Assembly: GCA_905210485.1 (NCBI GenBank)
Contig: CAJLXA010000061.1
Location: 1-7,394 of the forward strand
Source of the DNA: an uncultured Eubacteriales bacterium
Lineage (GTDB): Bacteria; Bacillota; Clostridia; Oscillospirales; CAG-272
Length of the DNA: 7,394 bases
Direction of reading: 5' to 3'
Part shown: piece by piece, positions 1-5,507 of the stretch
Layout: every line of letters starts with the position of its first letter
How positions within the stretch are numbered: the first letter of the stretch is position 1
Notes under the pieces: generated by a model
Database searches by the model: none
Seen by the model: the letters and a program-made list of their open reading frames with translations, nothing else
What the model was told of the DNA's origin: nothing
Position numbers and translations under genes: made by a program

Positions 1-50
1 TCACTTCTCTCCTCTTTTGTCAATACCTTTTTTGAAACTTTTTTCGGTTT
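1..50 (-). promoter_or_regulatory. Upstream half of a probable strong sigma-A promoter, cut by the window edge
   Basis: Read on the minus strand, A-tracts (about 50-24) lead into a perfect TTGACA at 23-18. This is followed by 17 bases (17-1) ending in GTGA at the window edge. With the usual 17-bp spacing the -10 box would begin just outside the window. A-rich UP-element-like DNA plus TTGACA is typical of highly expressed clostridial promoters such as those of rRNA and tRNA operons. The missing -10 makes this an inference. The same bases are also open as a short lysine-rich reading frame from an ATG at 56-54, so a gene start is the alternative. Confidence 0.5.
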
Positions 51-56
51 TTTCAT
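1..56 (-). CDS. Possible 5' end of a lysine-rich reading frame leaving the window (doubtful)
   Basis: An ATG at 56-54 on the minus strand opens 18 codons (MKKPKKVSKKVLTKEERS) that run off the window edge without a stop. The upstream bases GCAAGAGAAAA hold no convincing Shine-Dalgarno, unlike the real genes here, and no good promoter is visible above it. The same stretch is better explained as A-tract promoter DNA with a perfect TTGACA. It is listed because it cannot be excluded without the adjoining sequence. Confidence 0.2.
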   Translation of the reverse strand, partial: MKKPKKVSKKVLTKEERS

Positions 57-80
57 TTTTCTCTTGCAAAATGCTTTTTT

Positions 81-116
81 CTACATAATAATATTAGAAT
101 CGACGGCGTTATGTAG
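81..116. repeat. 8-bp perfect inverted repeat with a 20-nt loop
   Basis: CTACATAA (81-88) pairs with TTATGTAG (109-116). Just outside, ATGC (71-74) and GCAT (116-119) could pair again across a run of six T. It lies between the spore-protein terminator and the left-edge promoter signal. It is not followed by a T-run on either strand, so it is not an intrinsic terminator. It could be an operator for the gene to the left or simple AT-rich coincidence. Confidence 0.3.
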
Positions 117-117
117 C

Positions 118-149
118 ATAAGAAAGTTCCCCCACCGAAGTGAGGGAAC
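118..149 (-). terminator. Intrinsic terminator of the spore protein gene
   Basis: On the minus strand, GTTCCCTCAC, loop TTCG and GTGGGGGAAC (149-126) form a 10-bp stem with one mismatch and a stable tetraloop. It is followed by TTTCTTAT (125-118). It begins 17 nt after the stop codon of the spore protein gene, where a rho-independent terminator is expected. Confidence 0.85.
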
Positions 150-166
150 CCGATATTCAAACGGAA

Positions 167-364
167 TTACTTCGTTTTGATATCGTTTTCGTATTTCTCG
201 ATCATTTTCTTGACCATCTGGCCGCCGACAGAACCAGCCTGGCGGGAGGTGAGGTCACCGTTGTAACCGTTCGTGAGGTTCACGCCGACTTCGCTTGCGG
301 CTTCCATCTTGAACTTGTCGAGAGCAGCTTTCGCTTCAGGAACTACAACTTTATTCTTAGACAT
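167..364 (-). CDS. Small acid-soluble spore protein, alpha/beta type
   Basis: This 65-residue protein belongs to the alpha/beta-type SASP family. These proteins are made in the forespore, coat spore DNA, shift it to an A-like form that resists UV and chemicals, and are degraded at germination by the GPR protease. The family signature is visible: ALDKFKMEAASEVGVNL (14-30), containing the region where GPR cleaves (around E21-A22), then the DNA-contact segment with TSRQAGSVGGQMVKKMI (39-55). Length is normal for the family. The start is ATG 364-362, preceded by AGGAGA (380-375) at a 10-nt spacing. It is monocistronic, with its own terminator below and a sigma-G-like promoter above. The gene marks the host as an endospore former. 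Confidence 0.95.
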   Translation of the reverse strand: MSKNKVVVPEAKAALDKFKMEAASEVGVNLTNGYNGDLTSRQAGSVGGQMVKKMIEKYENDIKTK

Positions 365-401
365 AACCGGAATTTCTCCTATTATCTATTTCACTCGAGA
401 A

Positions 402-429
402 TCGGAAGAAAGGCTGCAGAATCTTCCGA
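402..429 (-). other. Hairpin in the leader of the spore protein mRNA
   Basis: TCGGAAG (402-408) and CTTCCGA (423-429) are perfectly complementary, with a 14-nt loop. This places a 7-bp hairpin in the roughly 108-nt untranslated leader between the predicted start of transcription and the ribosome binding site. It may stabilise the mRNA; no regulatory role can be shown from sequence. Confidence 0.4.
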
Positions 430-478
430 CTCCGCTGTGCTCGGTAACCCCGGCATCTTTTCTTTCGTTCTCTGTTTT

Positions 479-508
479 TATTATGACGCGCAAATCCGAA
501 TCTATGAA
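479..508 (-). promoter_or_regulatory. Probable sigma-G (forespore) promoter of the spore protein gene
   Basis: On the minus strand, TTCATA (508-503), a 17-bp spacer and CATAATA (485-479) match the forespore sigma-G pattern (GNATR-like -35, CATNNTA -10) used for SASP genes. Transcription would start near 472, giving a leader of about 108 nt. The match to the gene's expected regulator supports the call; nothing similar occurs closer to the gene. Confidence 0.65.
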
Positions 509-595
509 TGGTAATTTCTGATATACCCTGCTGATTTCACAGTGATCTGCCGTCGAATTTAATATGCCGCCGTTTTTTGATTTTATGCGCAAATC
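488..595. repeat. 9-bp direct repeat GCGCAAATC, two copies 99 bp apart
   Basis: GCGCAAATC occurs at 488-496, within the spacer of the sigma-G-like promoter, and again at 587-595, just above the -35 box of the oppositely directed sigma-A promoter. Both are preceded by T-rich ATG-containing sequence. The copies could be a shared protein site for the divergent promoters or the remains of a small duplication. Confidence 0.3.
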
Positions 596-600
596 GGCAA

Positions 601-629
601 TTGACTTTTTTTGCATAATCTATTATAAT
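601..629 (+). promoter_or_regulatory. Sigma-A promoter of the oxidoreductase gene
   Basis: TTGACT (601-606) and TATAAT (624-629) are separated by exactly 17 bp, a near-consensus housekeeping promoter. Transcription would begin near 636, about 32 nt before the ATG at 668. No operator or riboswitch-like structure is seen between promoter and gene, so expression may be constitutive. Confidence 0.9.
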
Positions 630-667
630 GTAAGCAGAATTCATTACGAAACCACAAAGGAGCCTAT

Positions 668-1630
668 ATGCTGAAAATCGGTATTGTCGGAACCAACACG
701 ATCAGCGACCGCTTTGCGGAAGCCGCTGCCGCGACGGAACATGTTACCGTCACGGTGGTTTATTCCCGCACCGCACAAAAAGGCGCGGCCTTTTCCGGCA
801 GGCACGCCATTCCGCAATTCTTCACCGATTACGAGACGTTTCTCTCCTCCGATATCGACGCGGTTTATATTGCGTCGCCCAACATGTGCCACGCCGCGCA
901 AACAATAGCGGCCGCCGCGCGTAAAAAGCATATCCTTTGCGAAAAGCCGCTCGCTCCCACGCGCGCCGAAGCCGAAGCCATGTGCCGCACGGCAAACGAA
1001 AACGGCGTCGTCCTGCTGGAAGCCATGCGCCCCGTATTTGTTCCCGCCATGACCGCCGCCAAGGACGCGCTTGGCAAGATCGGCACGTTGCGCTACGCTC
1101 ATTTTGATTTTTGCCAATATTCTTCCCGCTATAACCGTTTTCTTTCCGGCGAAATCCTGAACGCCTTTGATCCCGCACTGGGGAACGCGGCGATTCTTGA
1201 CATCGGCATTTATCCGCTCTCGATCATGCTGTACCTGCTCGGCAATCCCGAAAAAATCGTCGGCCGATCGGTCATACTGTCAAACGGATTTGAAGGACGC
1301 GGATCGCTCCTCTGCTCATATCCCGGCATGACGGCTACCGTCAATTATTCCAAAATCGAAAATTCCGCGCTTCCTACCGTGATCGTGGGAGAACACGGGT
1401 ACATTGAAATCGACAAAGCCAATGCCCCGAAACGCATTACGCTGACCGTGGACGGTCAGTGCAATGCCGTGATAACCGATGATGCGAAAAACAATATGTG
1501 TTATGAAATTGAGGCTTTCCGCGATATGATCTTCGGACGCCGTTCCCCTCTTCCGTACACAGAAAGAAGCCTTGACGTACTGACGATCACCGATGAAATA
1601 CGCCGTCAGAATCACATTGTTTTTTCCTGA
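668..1630 (+). CDS. Gfo/Idh/MocA-family NAD(P)-dependent oxidoreductase
   Basis: A 320-residue cytosolic dehydrogenase of the Gfo/Idh/MocA family, which oxidises or reduces sugars, inositols and related polyols with NAD(P). The N-terminal Rossmann fold begins KIGIVGTNTISDRF (3-16), with the third glycine of GxGxxG replaced. YIASPN (67-72) and CEKPLA (91-96), carrying the family's EKP lysine (K93), follow. The C-terminal alpha/beta domain includes LEAMR (117-121) and a DIGIYPL segment (178-184), where Tyr182 stands in the position of a likely catalytic residue, as in glucose-fructose oxidoreductase-like members. Length is usual, if slightly short. AAAGGAG (656-662) lies 5 nt before the ATG. 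It is a stand-alone unit with its own promoter and terminator, so neighbours give no hint of the substrate. Confidence 0.93.
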   Translation: MLKIGIVGTNTISDRFAEAAAATEHVTVTVVYSRTAQKGAAFSGRHAIPQFFTDYETFLSSDIDAVYIASPNMCHAAQTIAAAARKKHILCEKPLAPTRAEAEAMCRTANENGVVLLEAMRPVFVPAMTAAKDALGKIGTLRYAHFDFCQYSSRYNRFLSGEILNAFDPALGNAAILDIGIYPLSIMLYLLGNPEKIVGRSVILSNGFEGRGSLLCSYPGMTATVNYSKIENSALPTVIVGEHGYIEIDKANAPKRITLTVDGQCNAVITDDAKNNMCYEIEAFRDMIFGRRSPLPYTERSLDVLTITDEIRRQNHIVFS

Positions 1631-1640
1631 CCTCAACATA

Positions 1641-1674
1641 ATAAAAGCCGCGGAGAATTCTCCGCGGCTTTTAT
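1641..1674. terminator. Bidirectional intrinsic terminator (34-bp perfect palindrome)
   Basis: ATAAAAGCCGCGGAGAA and its exact reverse complement abut at 1657/1658. They form a 15-bp GC-rich stem with an AATT loop, flanked by A-runs on the left and T-runs on the right. It therefore works as a terminator for the plus-strand oxidoreductase (10 nt after its stop) and for the minus-strand lipoprotein gene. The TAA stop of the lipoprotein gene (1673-1671) lies inside the right arm. Confidence 0.95.
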
Positions 1675-1886
1675 TTCACCCCTTCCGTCCATTGACCGTC
1701 GCCCGATGACGCATGATCGGGTTTTTCGGCCCTGTCCGGCTTATCCGTACTTTCTTCATCGGATATCCGTTCGCTTATTGTCGTGCTTTCGGAATCGTCC
1801 GTACCGTCATCATACGTTATGGTAATCGAACATGCCGAAAGAAACAGAAGAAAGAACACAAGGCACGATACCATCCATTTTTTCAT
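1671..1886 (-). CDS. Small lipoprotein
   Basis: A 71-residue protein with a type II signal peptide: MKKW, a hydrophobic core VFFLLFL, then the lipobox LSAC with the lipidated Cys at position 19. The mature part of 53 residues is polar, rich in Asp, Glu, Ser and Thr, with no recognisable domain and probably disordered. It would be anchored to the outer face of the cell membrane. AAGGAG (1900-1895) lies 8 nt before the ATG and overlaps the stop codon of the foldase gene upstream, so the two are very likely co-transcribed and their products may act together outside the membrane. The function is unknown. Confidence 0.75.
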   Translation of the reverse strand: MKKWMVSCLVFFLLFLSACSITITYDDGTDDSESTTISERISDEESTDKPDRAEKPDHASSGDGQWTEGVK

Positions 1887-1898
1887 ACCCTGATCTCC

Positions 1899-3398
1899 TT
1901 ATGATGCCGTATAAACGATCGTATTTCTCTCAAGCAGATATTGACATACCTTGCTGTAGGTCAGTCGATCGCGCAAATAGCCGTCATAATAGTTTTGCTT
2001 ATAATAGTTTTCAATGTAGTCCGGCGTATAAATTGACGCCGCATTCGGTTCTTCCGCCTCTTTTTCGCGAATCAGATTTTCGGAAAATTCCTGCAGATAC
2101 GCCCGATACTCATCGTCCGTCGCGCGCAGACCGCATTGCTGTACGAAGTATTCGGTCAGCATTTCCTCGTCGATCAGATCATAGCGATACAGAATCAAAG
2201 CGTCGCGGATCGGAAGCGCGTCATACCGTTCGTTCTGCGGCAGATACTCCCCGCGCAAATACTCTTCGGGCGTGGAATATCCGTATGCCACCGCATAATA
2301 TGTCAGATATTCATTGGAAAGCAGTTGATCGACATATGCCGGGATCGCGGTTTCCAGTTTCAATGCTCTCGGATAAGAAACCGGACGTATGTTTTCCAGC
2401 ATATATTTCATGATAGCGTTGTAATAGGTATTTTTGTTCTCGTCTTCCAGTTCGGCACGGATATATTTCCGATATGCCGCCACAACGTCTTCTTCCTCGG
2501 TTTCAAAACCAACCCCGTACATTACGAAATTTTCGTCCAGTACCGGCACTTCATAGATACCGAACGGAACAACGAAAAAGGTTACGGTTTTGCCGTTATA
2601 CTCCTTATACGGGCTGTCCTCCGGATAAAAATCGTCGGCAAGCGCCACGTCGACCGAAAAGCCGACTTCCTCATCAACGATACAATATACCACAGCGCGA
2701 TATTCCACCGTGCGGGTAACGCCGTCGATCTCGACATCCTCCTGATAGGAAAACGCTTCGCCTATCGTTTCGCCATGAGCCGCCTTGACCACATTCGGAA
2801 GATCCGCGTCGTCCATACGGTAATATGCATACCACGCGTCTTTGTATTCAACGCGTTGTCCGCCGTCGGTATAATAGCCGACGTACGACATCACCACGGT
2901 GCGCGCCGCATTATCCACCGTTCCGACGAAACGGCGGGAAAGTTTGTAATCCTTCGGTGTTTTTCCGATCAACGCACGGTACAGTTCGTCGGGAAACGCG
3001 GTGGCGCTTCCGTCCAACGTCACATAGGCCGGCGTTTTCAGATAATAGTTGGTAGCGTCACTGTCGGCATACGGTTTGCCGTCATAAGTCGCGCGGATAT
3101 AAAAGGCCACATAGTCGCCCTCGGCAATCGCGCGGTTCGGGATCGCACGGCTGTTTTCATGCAAAATCTCGTCGATCCGTTTCTGCACTTTTTCATCGGT
3201 GACCTGCAAAGAGGCGTCCACGGCAATTTCTTTTCCCGTATAATCCGAAGCGCTCACACGATAATACTTCGCCATGCGATCCTTTTCAAACGAATACTCG
3301 CTCGATATACGGTTGACGAGAAAAGCGATACCGGCAATCAGCACCGCCACGATCAGAACGCACGATGCCGCTATGTAGAGTTTCTTCTTTTCCTTCAT
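1899..3398 (-). CDS. Membrane-anchored trigger-factor-like foldase
   Basis: This 499-residue protein begins with a basic stretch and one membrane segment (about 8-28), leaving the rest outside the cell. The body resembles trigger factor without its ribosome-binding domain. AEGDYVAFYIRATYDGKPY (92-110) looks like the start of an FKBP-type prolyl isomerase domain. KTVTFFVVPFGIYEVPVLDENF (270-291) resembles the end of that domain leading into the trigger-factor C-terminal helices, which fill about 285-499 and are rich in Tyr and Glu. The FKBP-like part is unusually long (about 90-280), suggesting an insertion or two diverged units. The likely role is folding of exported proteins, comparable to PrsA or SurA but of different origin. 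I chose ATG 3398 because AAAGG (3410-3406) lies 7 nt upstream; the in-frame TTG at 3413 has no ribosome binding site. The assignment rests on remembered family patterns. Confidence 0.7.
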   Translation of the reverse strand: MKEKKKLYIAASCVLIVAVLIAGIAFLVNRISSEYSFEKDRMAKYYRVSASDYTGKEIAVDASLQVTDEKVQKRIDEILHENSRAIPNRAIAEGDYVAFYIRATYDGKPYADSDATNYYLKTPAYVTLDGSATAFPDELYRALIGKTPKDYKLSRRFVGTVDNAARTVVMSYVGYYTDGGQRVEYKDAWYAYYRMDDADLPNVVKAAHGETIGEAFSYQEDVEIDGVTRTVEYRAVVYCIVDEEVGFSVDVALADDFYPEDSPYKEYNGKTVTFFVVPFGIYEVPVLDENFVMYGVGFETEEEDVVAAYRKYIRAELEDENKNTYYNAIMKYMLENIRPVSYPRALKLETAIPAYVDQLLSNEYLTYYAVAYGYSTPEEYLRGEYLPQNERYDALPIRDALILYRYDLIDEEMLTEYFVQQCGLRATDDEYRAYLQEFSENLIREKEAEEPNAASIYTPDYIENYYKQNYYDGYLRDRLTYSKVCQYLLERNTIVYTAS

Positions 3399-3484
3399 TA
3401 TTCTACCTTTCAATCGGGGAAAATGGGAACTTCAATTTACATTTTGAACATTCCGTCATACGGCGTGTCTGTACGCGTACCGCT
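3399..3484 (-). other. 86-bp gap between the membrane protein and the foldase gene
   Basis: It holds a 10-bp palindrome GTACGCGTAC (3471-3480), directly behind the stop codon of the upstream gene, and an imperfect TTCAA/TTGAA inverted repeat (about 3432-3449). I find no convincing -35/-10 pair and no GC-stem plus T-run terminator. Whether the foldase and lipoprotein genes are read from the BMC operon transcript or from their own promoter remains open. Confidence 0.35.
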
Positions 3485-3703
3485 TTATCCGTTGTCCTGT
3501 TCGGAAGAACCGTCCTGCGGAATCAGACTGTCGATTGTCGTTGTGTTGTCGCCCGCTTCGCCGGCATTATTGCTGTCGGAAACAGAGGAGTCGGGTCTGT
3601 CTTCATGATTTTTTACCGAAATTACAACGGCCGCCACAACAATGGCAAGAACCAGAACGATGACCGTAATCATGCCACCGATAAAAAACTTCTTATTATT
3701 CAT
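3485..3703 (-). CDS. Small single-pass membrane protein
   Basis: A 72-residue protein with a short basic N-terminus (MNNKK), one long hydrophobic segment (about 6-30) and a polar acidic tail rich in Ser, Asp and Asn. There is no lipobox, so the segment probably stays as a membrane anchor with the tail outside. I recognise no family. TGAGGT (3713-3708) lies 4 nt before the ATG, and its first three bases are the stop codon of the preceding basic protein gene. It is thus tightly linked to the ParA-type gene pair. A membrane partner for that system, or an unrelated passenger gene, are both possible. Confidence 0.65.
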   Translation of the reverse strand: MNNKKFFIGGMITVIVLVLAIVVAAVVISVKNHEDRPDSSVSDSNNAGEAGDNTTTIDSLIPQDGSSEQDNG

Positions 3704-3710
3704 ATGTACC

Positions 3711-3938
3711 TCACAGCAGATAGTACGGCAGTTCTTCGCCGAGCGAAATTCCCGCCGCCTTGGATTTTACGGCAACCGCCGCTTTGACCGCCGGAGCGGC
3801 CGCTTTCGTTTTTGCCGGCTTTACGGCTGGTGCCGCGTCGCCCGCGGGGACTTCGGGAGCGTTCGTTACGATTCCCGATGTGCGCTTCTTCGGTGCGCTT
3901 TTTTCAAGACGTGAAATACTGTTTTTACCTACTGGCAT
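3711..3938 (-). CDS. Basic Ala/Pro/Lys-rich protein, candidate partner of the ParA-type ATPase
   Basis: A 75-residue protein in three parts: a basic head MPVGKNSISRLEKSAPKKR (1-19), a low-complexity linker of Ala, Pro, Lys and Val repeats (about 27-60), and a distinct tail ISLGEELPYYLL (64-75). No domain is recognised and it is probably disordered. ATG 3938 is chosen because AAAGGAG (3955-3949) lies 10 nt upstream; an in-frame ATG at 4043 has no such site and lies deep in the ATPase gene. It overlaps the ATPase stop by 14 nt. Partner proteins of ParA-type ATPases (ParB, McdB) commonly carry a disordered basic segment that stimulates the ATPase, which the head could provide. The tail resembles a segment of the EutP/PduV GTPase two genes upstream. 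The role as an adaptor between ATPase and microcompartment is inference. Confidence 0.7.
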   Translation of the reverse strand: MPVGKNSISRLEKSAPKKRTSGIVTNAPEVPAGDAAPAVKPAKTKAAAPAVKAAVAVKSKAAGISLGEELPYYLL

Positions 3939-4713
3939 TTTCCGAGATCTCCTTTGCAAGTGCCGCATATTCTTTTGAACTGCGGGCAGATTTTTTGTAT
4001 ACAGCGATGGGAACCGACCTGTCCTGCGCCCACTCCACGGCACTGTCGGTATGTATCACCGTAGAGAACAGCGGGAAAGTCTTCTGTGCGTGCAGATTTT
4101 CAAGCGTTTCCTTAAAATAGTTTTTGCGTTCGTCCGCTTTGGTGACGGCAATACCGAGCACCGAAAGATTGGACGTCATGGTACGGACTTCGTTTACAAA
4201 ATCAATCATGTTGGCAAGGCCGAATACCCCCCACGGCGAAGCCTCCACTGGCACAACGACATAATCGGACGCGCAAAGAATGTTCATGACCCAGCCGCCG
4301 AGCGTCGGCGGTGAATCAATCAGAATAAAGTCATACGCACCCGAACTTTTCAGCGGTTCAAGCGCTTTCTTCAGAATGAATTCACGTTGCCACCGCGTAA
4401 AAAGGTCGTACTCGATGCCGCTCATCAAAGTCGATGACGGAATCAGGGAAAGGCCGGGATACGGCGTTTCCGTCACCATATCGCCAAGCGGTTTCTGCTC
4501 TTTGATTGCACTGTAAAGATTTCGTCCGTTTTTCGCGTAATCGAGCGCCGTTTCCTCATCAACAAAGGAAAGCGTCAGGTTCATCTGCATATCGCCGTCC
4601 ACAAGCAGAACGCGCTTCCCCGCTTCCGCCAGCGCATAGCCGACGTTGGCACAGGTTGTGGACTTTCCGCTTCCGCCTTTATTGTTGGCAAACGCGATCG
4701 TCACCGTTTTCAT
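3925..4713 (-). CDS. ParA/MinD-family ATPase, candidate BMC-positioning protein (McdA-like)
   Basis: A 262-residue ParA-type ATPase, close to full length for the family. The deviant Walker A NKGGSGKSTT (11-20) carries both the signature lysine (K12) and the P-loop lysine (K17). VLLVDGDMQMN (35-45) is the Walker A' region, and FILIDSPPTLGG (129-140) is Walker B with D133. The basic C-terminal stretch YKKSARSSK (239-247) could bind nucleoid DNA non-specifically. No helix-turn-helix region precedes the ATPase fold, unlike plasmid ParA of the P1 type. Such proteins form ATP-dependent dimers on the nucleoid and space plasmids, chromosomes, chemoreceptor clusters or carboxysomes. Here it overlaps the EutP/PduV gene by 35 nt and the small basic protein gene by 14 nt, pointing to a role with the microcompartment rather than chromosome partition; no parB or parS is seen. 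The start is set by AAGGAGG 9 nt before ATG 4713. Confidence 0.9.
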   Translation of the reverse strand: MKTVTIAFANNKGGSGKSTTCANVGYALAEAGKRVLLVDGDMQMNLTLSFVDEETALDYAKNGRNLYSAIKEQKPLGDMVTETPYPGLSLIPSSTLMSGIEYDLFTRWQREFILKKALEPLKSSGAYDFILIDSPPTLGGWVMNILCASDYVVVPVEASPWGVFGLANMIDFVNEVRTMTSNLSVLGIAVTKADERKNYFKETLENLHAQKTFPLFSTVIHTDSAVEWAQDRSVPIAVYKKSARSSKEYAALAKEISENASR

Positions 4714-5146
4714 CGTCACCATCCTCCTTCAGATAATCAAGAATATCCGTAATGCCCTCACCCGTATAGGCGCTGACAAAGAAAACTTTTTTGCATCCCG
4801 CAAGCCGCAACCAGGCCTCGGCACGGTCGGGACGCGCGTCCGGCTTGTCCACGCCGGTCACGATACCGACGACCTCACGGTTGACGAGAGATGTGATACA
4901 GGGATTGAAAATGGAATACGGTTCGTTCGCCGAAAGTACAAGACCCACAATGTCCGCTTCATATGCATACAGCGCCAGCGGACCGCTGAGTTGACGAAGC
5001 TCCGTATATTCGCCGGGCGTGTCGATAATTGCGTCAAGATAGCGGATATATTGCGTTTTGAAATAATGCAGTTCTTCGCCGAGAAGCGCCTGCGTCAAAG
5101 TGGTTTTCCCCGCCGCAACACGGCCGATCAGTATCAGTTTTTTCAT
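4679..5146 (-). CDS. eutP: EutP/PduV-family microcompartment GTPase
   Basis: A 155-residue small GTPase of the EutP/PduV family, found in ethanolamine, propanediol and glycyl-radical microcompartment operons. Its role is poorly defined; PduV has been linked to the outer surface and movement of the compartment. The P-loop GRVAAGKTT is at 8-16, with switch I reading LLGEELHYFKTQ (21-32) as in PduV. G3 is DTPGEY (43-48), a weak G4 is TGVDKPDA, and G5 is SAYTGEG. It matches PduV better than E. coli EutP in the LHYFKTQ and EADIVGLVLSA parts. The acidic tail (DGDDENGDD) is encoded over the start of the ATPase gene. ATG 5146 overlaps the TAA of the shell protein gene by one base (TAATG) and has no good ribosome binding site, so translation probably depends on re-initiation after the shell gene. 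Confidence 0.9.
   Translation of the reverse strand: MKKLILIGRVAAGKTTLTQALLGEELHYFKTQYIRYLDAIIDTPGEYTELRQLSGPLALYAYEADIVGLVLSANEPYSIFNPCITSLVNREVVGIVTGVDKPDARPDRAEAWLRLAGCKKVFFVSAYTGEGITDILDYLKEDGDDENGDDRVCQQ
4723..4729 (-). promoter_or_regulatory. Ribosome binding site of the ParA-type ATPase gene, inside the GTPase gene
   Basis: AAGGAGG (4729-4723) abuts an ATG at 4722 with no spacing, so that codon cannot be the normal start. The ATG at 4713 is 9 nt away and gives the usual ParA N-terminus MKTVTIAF. This shortens the protein by three residues. Confidence 0.8.
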
Positions 5147-5505
5147 TATGTGCGCGTGATCTCACAGCACGCATAGCCGAGTTTATCGCGGACATAGGCC
5201 GTGATCGCGGTATGCGCCGCTTCCACCTCGGAAACGCTGCCCGTAATAATCAGCGTGCCGGTAAAACGATCGACAAAACCGATCTCCGCCGCCGAAGCCT
5301 TCATGGCGATGTCGGCCGCGATAACGGCAGATTCCGCCGGGCTGATCGTCAGAATACCGATAGCGGAACGCTTATAATCGGTTTTCGGGTCAAGGCCGAG
5401 TTTCTGATATAAGGTAGGGTCGGGATTGGCAATAATGTGATTAAGCGTCACCTGTTTGCCGGGAACCAACTCCTGAATGATGCGCATTTTATCCTGCATT
5501 TCCAT
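5146..5505 (-). CDS. pduU: PduU/EutS-type BMC shell protein
   Basis: A 119-residue shell protein with a circularly permuted BMC domain, as in PduU and EutS. These form hexagonal tiles with a small beta-barrel on one face. Recognisable parts are RIIQELVPGKQVTLNHIIANP (7-27), the sheet-helix segment AIGILTISPAESAVIAADIAMK, then EIGFVDRFTGTLIITGSV, and the ending CCEITRT. The GILTISP, EIGF and ITRT parts fit PduU better than EutS. An insertion of a few residues (DPKTDYKRS) precedes AIGIL. The start is ATG 5505, 5 nt after AGGAGGA (5517-5511); longer in-frame starts run back into the activase gene. It is separated from the activase stop by 2 nt and overlaps the GTPase start. The PduU beta-barrel pore has been proposed to dock PduV, consistent with the gene order here. 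Confidence 0.93.
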   Translation of the reverse strand: MEMQDKMRIIQELVPGKQVTLNHIIANPDPTLYQKLGLDPKTDYKRSAIGILTISPAESAVIAADIAMKASAAEIGFVDRFTGTLIITGSVSEVEAAHTAITAYVRDKLGYACCEITRT

Positions 5506-5507
5506 GG

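Noticed and set aside
140..514. 124-codon plus-strand frame over the spore protein gene
   Set aside because: It is antisense to a clear spore protein with promoter and terminator; its composition is unlike a real protein.
386..616. 76-codon minus-strand frame upstream of the spore protein gene
   Set aside because: It covers the predicted forespore promoter and leader hairpin, has no ribosome site and resembles no known protein.
644..1178. Minus-strand frames antisense to the oxidoreductase
   Set aside because: They are Arg/Gly-rich shadow translations of a well-supported gene, without ribosome sites.
3399..3413. TTG start at 3413 for the foldase
   Set aside because: There is no ribosome site upstream, whereas AAAGG lies 7 nt before the ATG at 3398.
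3471..3480. Palindrome GTACGCGTAC as a terminator
   Set aside because: It is too short to form a stable hairpin and is not followed by a T-run on either strand.
2136..3608. 490-codon open frame on the plus strand
   Set aside because: It lies antisense to the foldase gene, has no ribosome site and no recognisable domain, and runs into the neighbouring gene. The minus-strand product has a membrane anchor, a ribosome site and family-like segments.
3939..4043. Longer start of the basic protein at 4043
   Set aside because: It would overlap the ATPase gene by 119 nt and lacks a ribosome site; AAAGGAG supports ATG 3938.
3925..4713. Chromosome or plasmid partition ParA (Soj)
   Set aside because: There is no parB-like gene or parS-like inverted repeat nearby; the overlapping BMC genes make a compartment role more likely, though Soj-like ancestry is not excluded.
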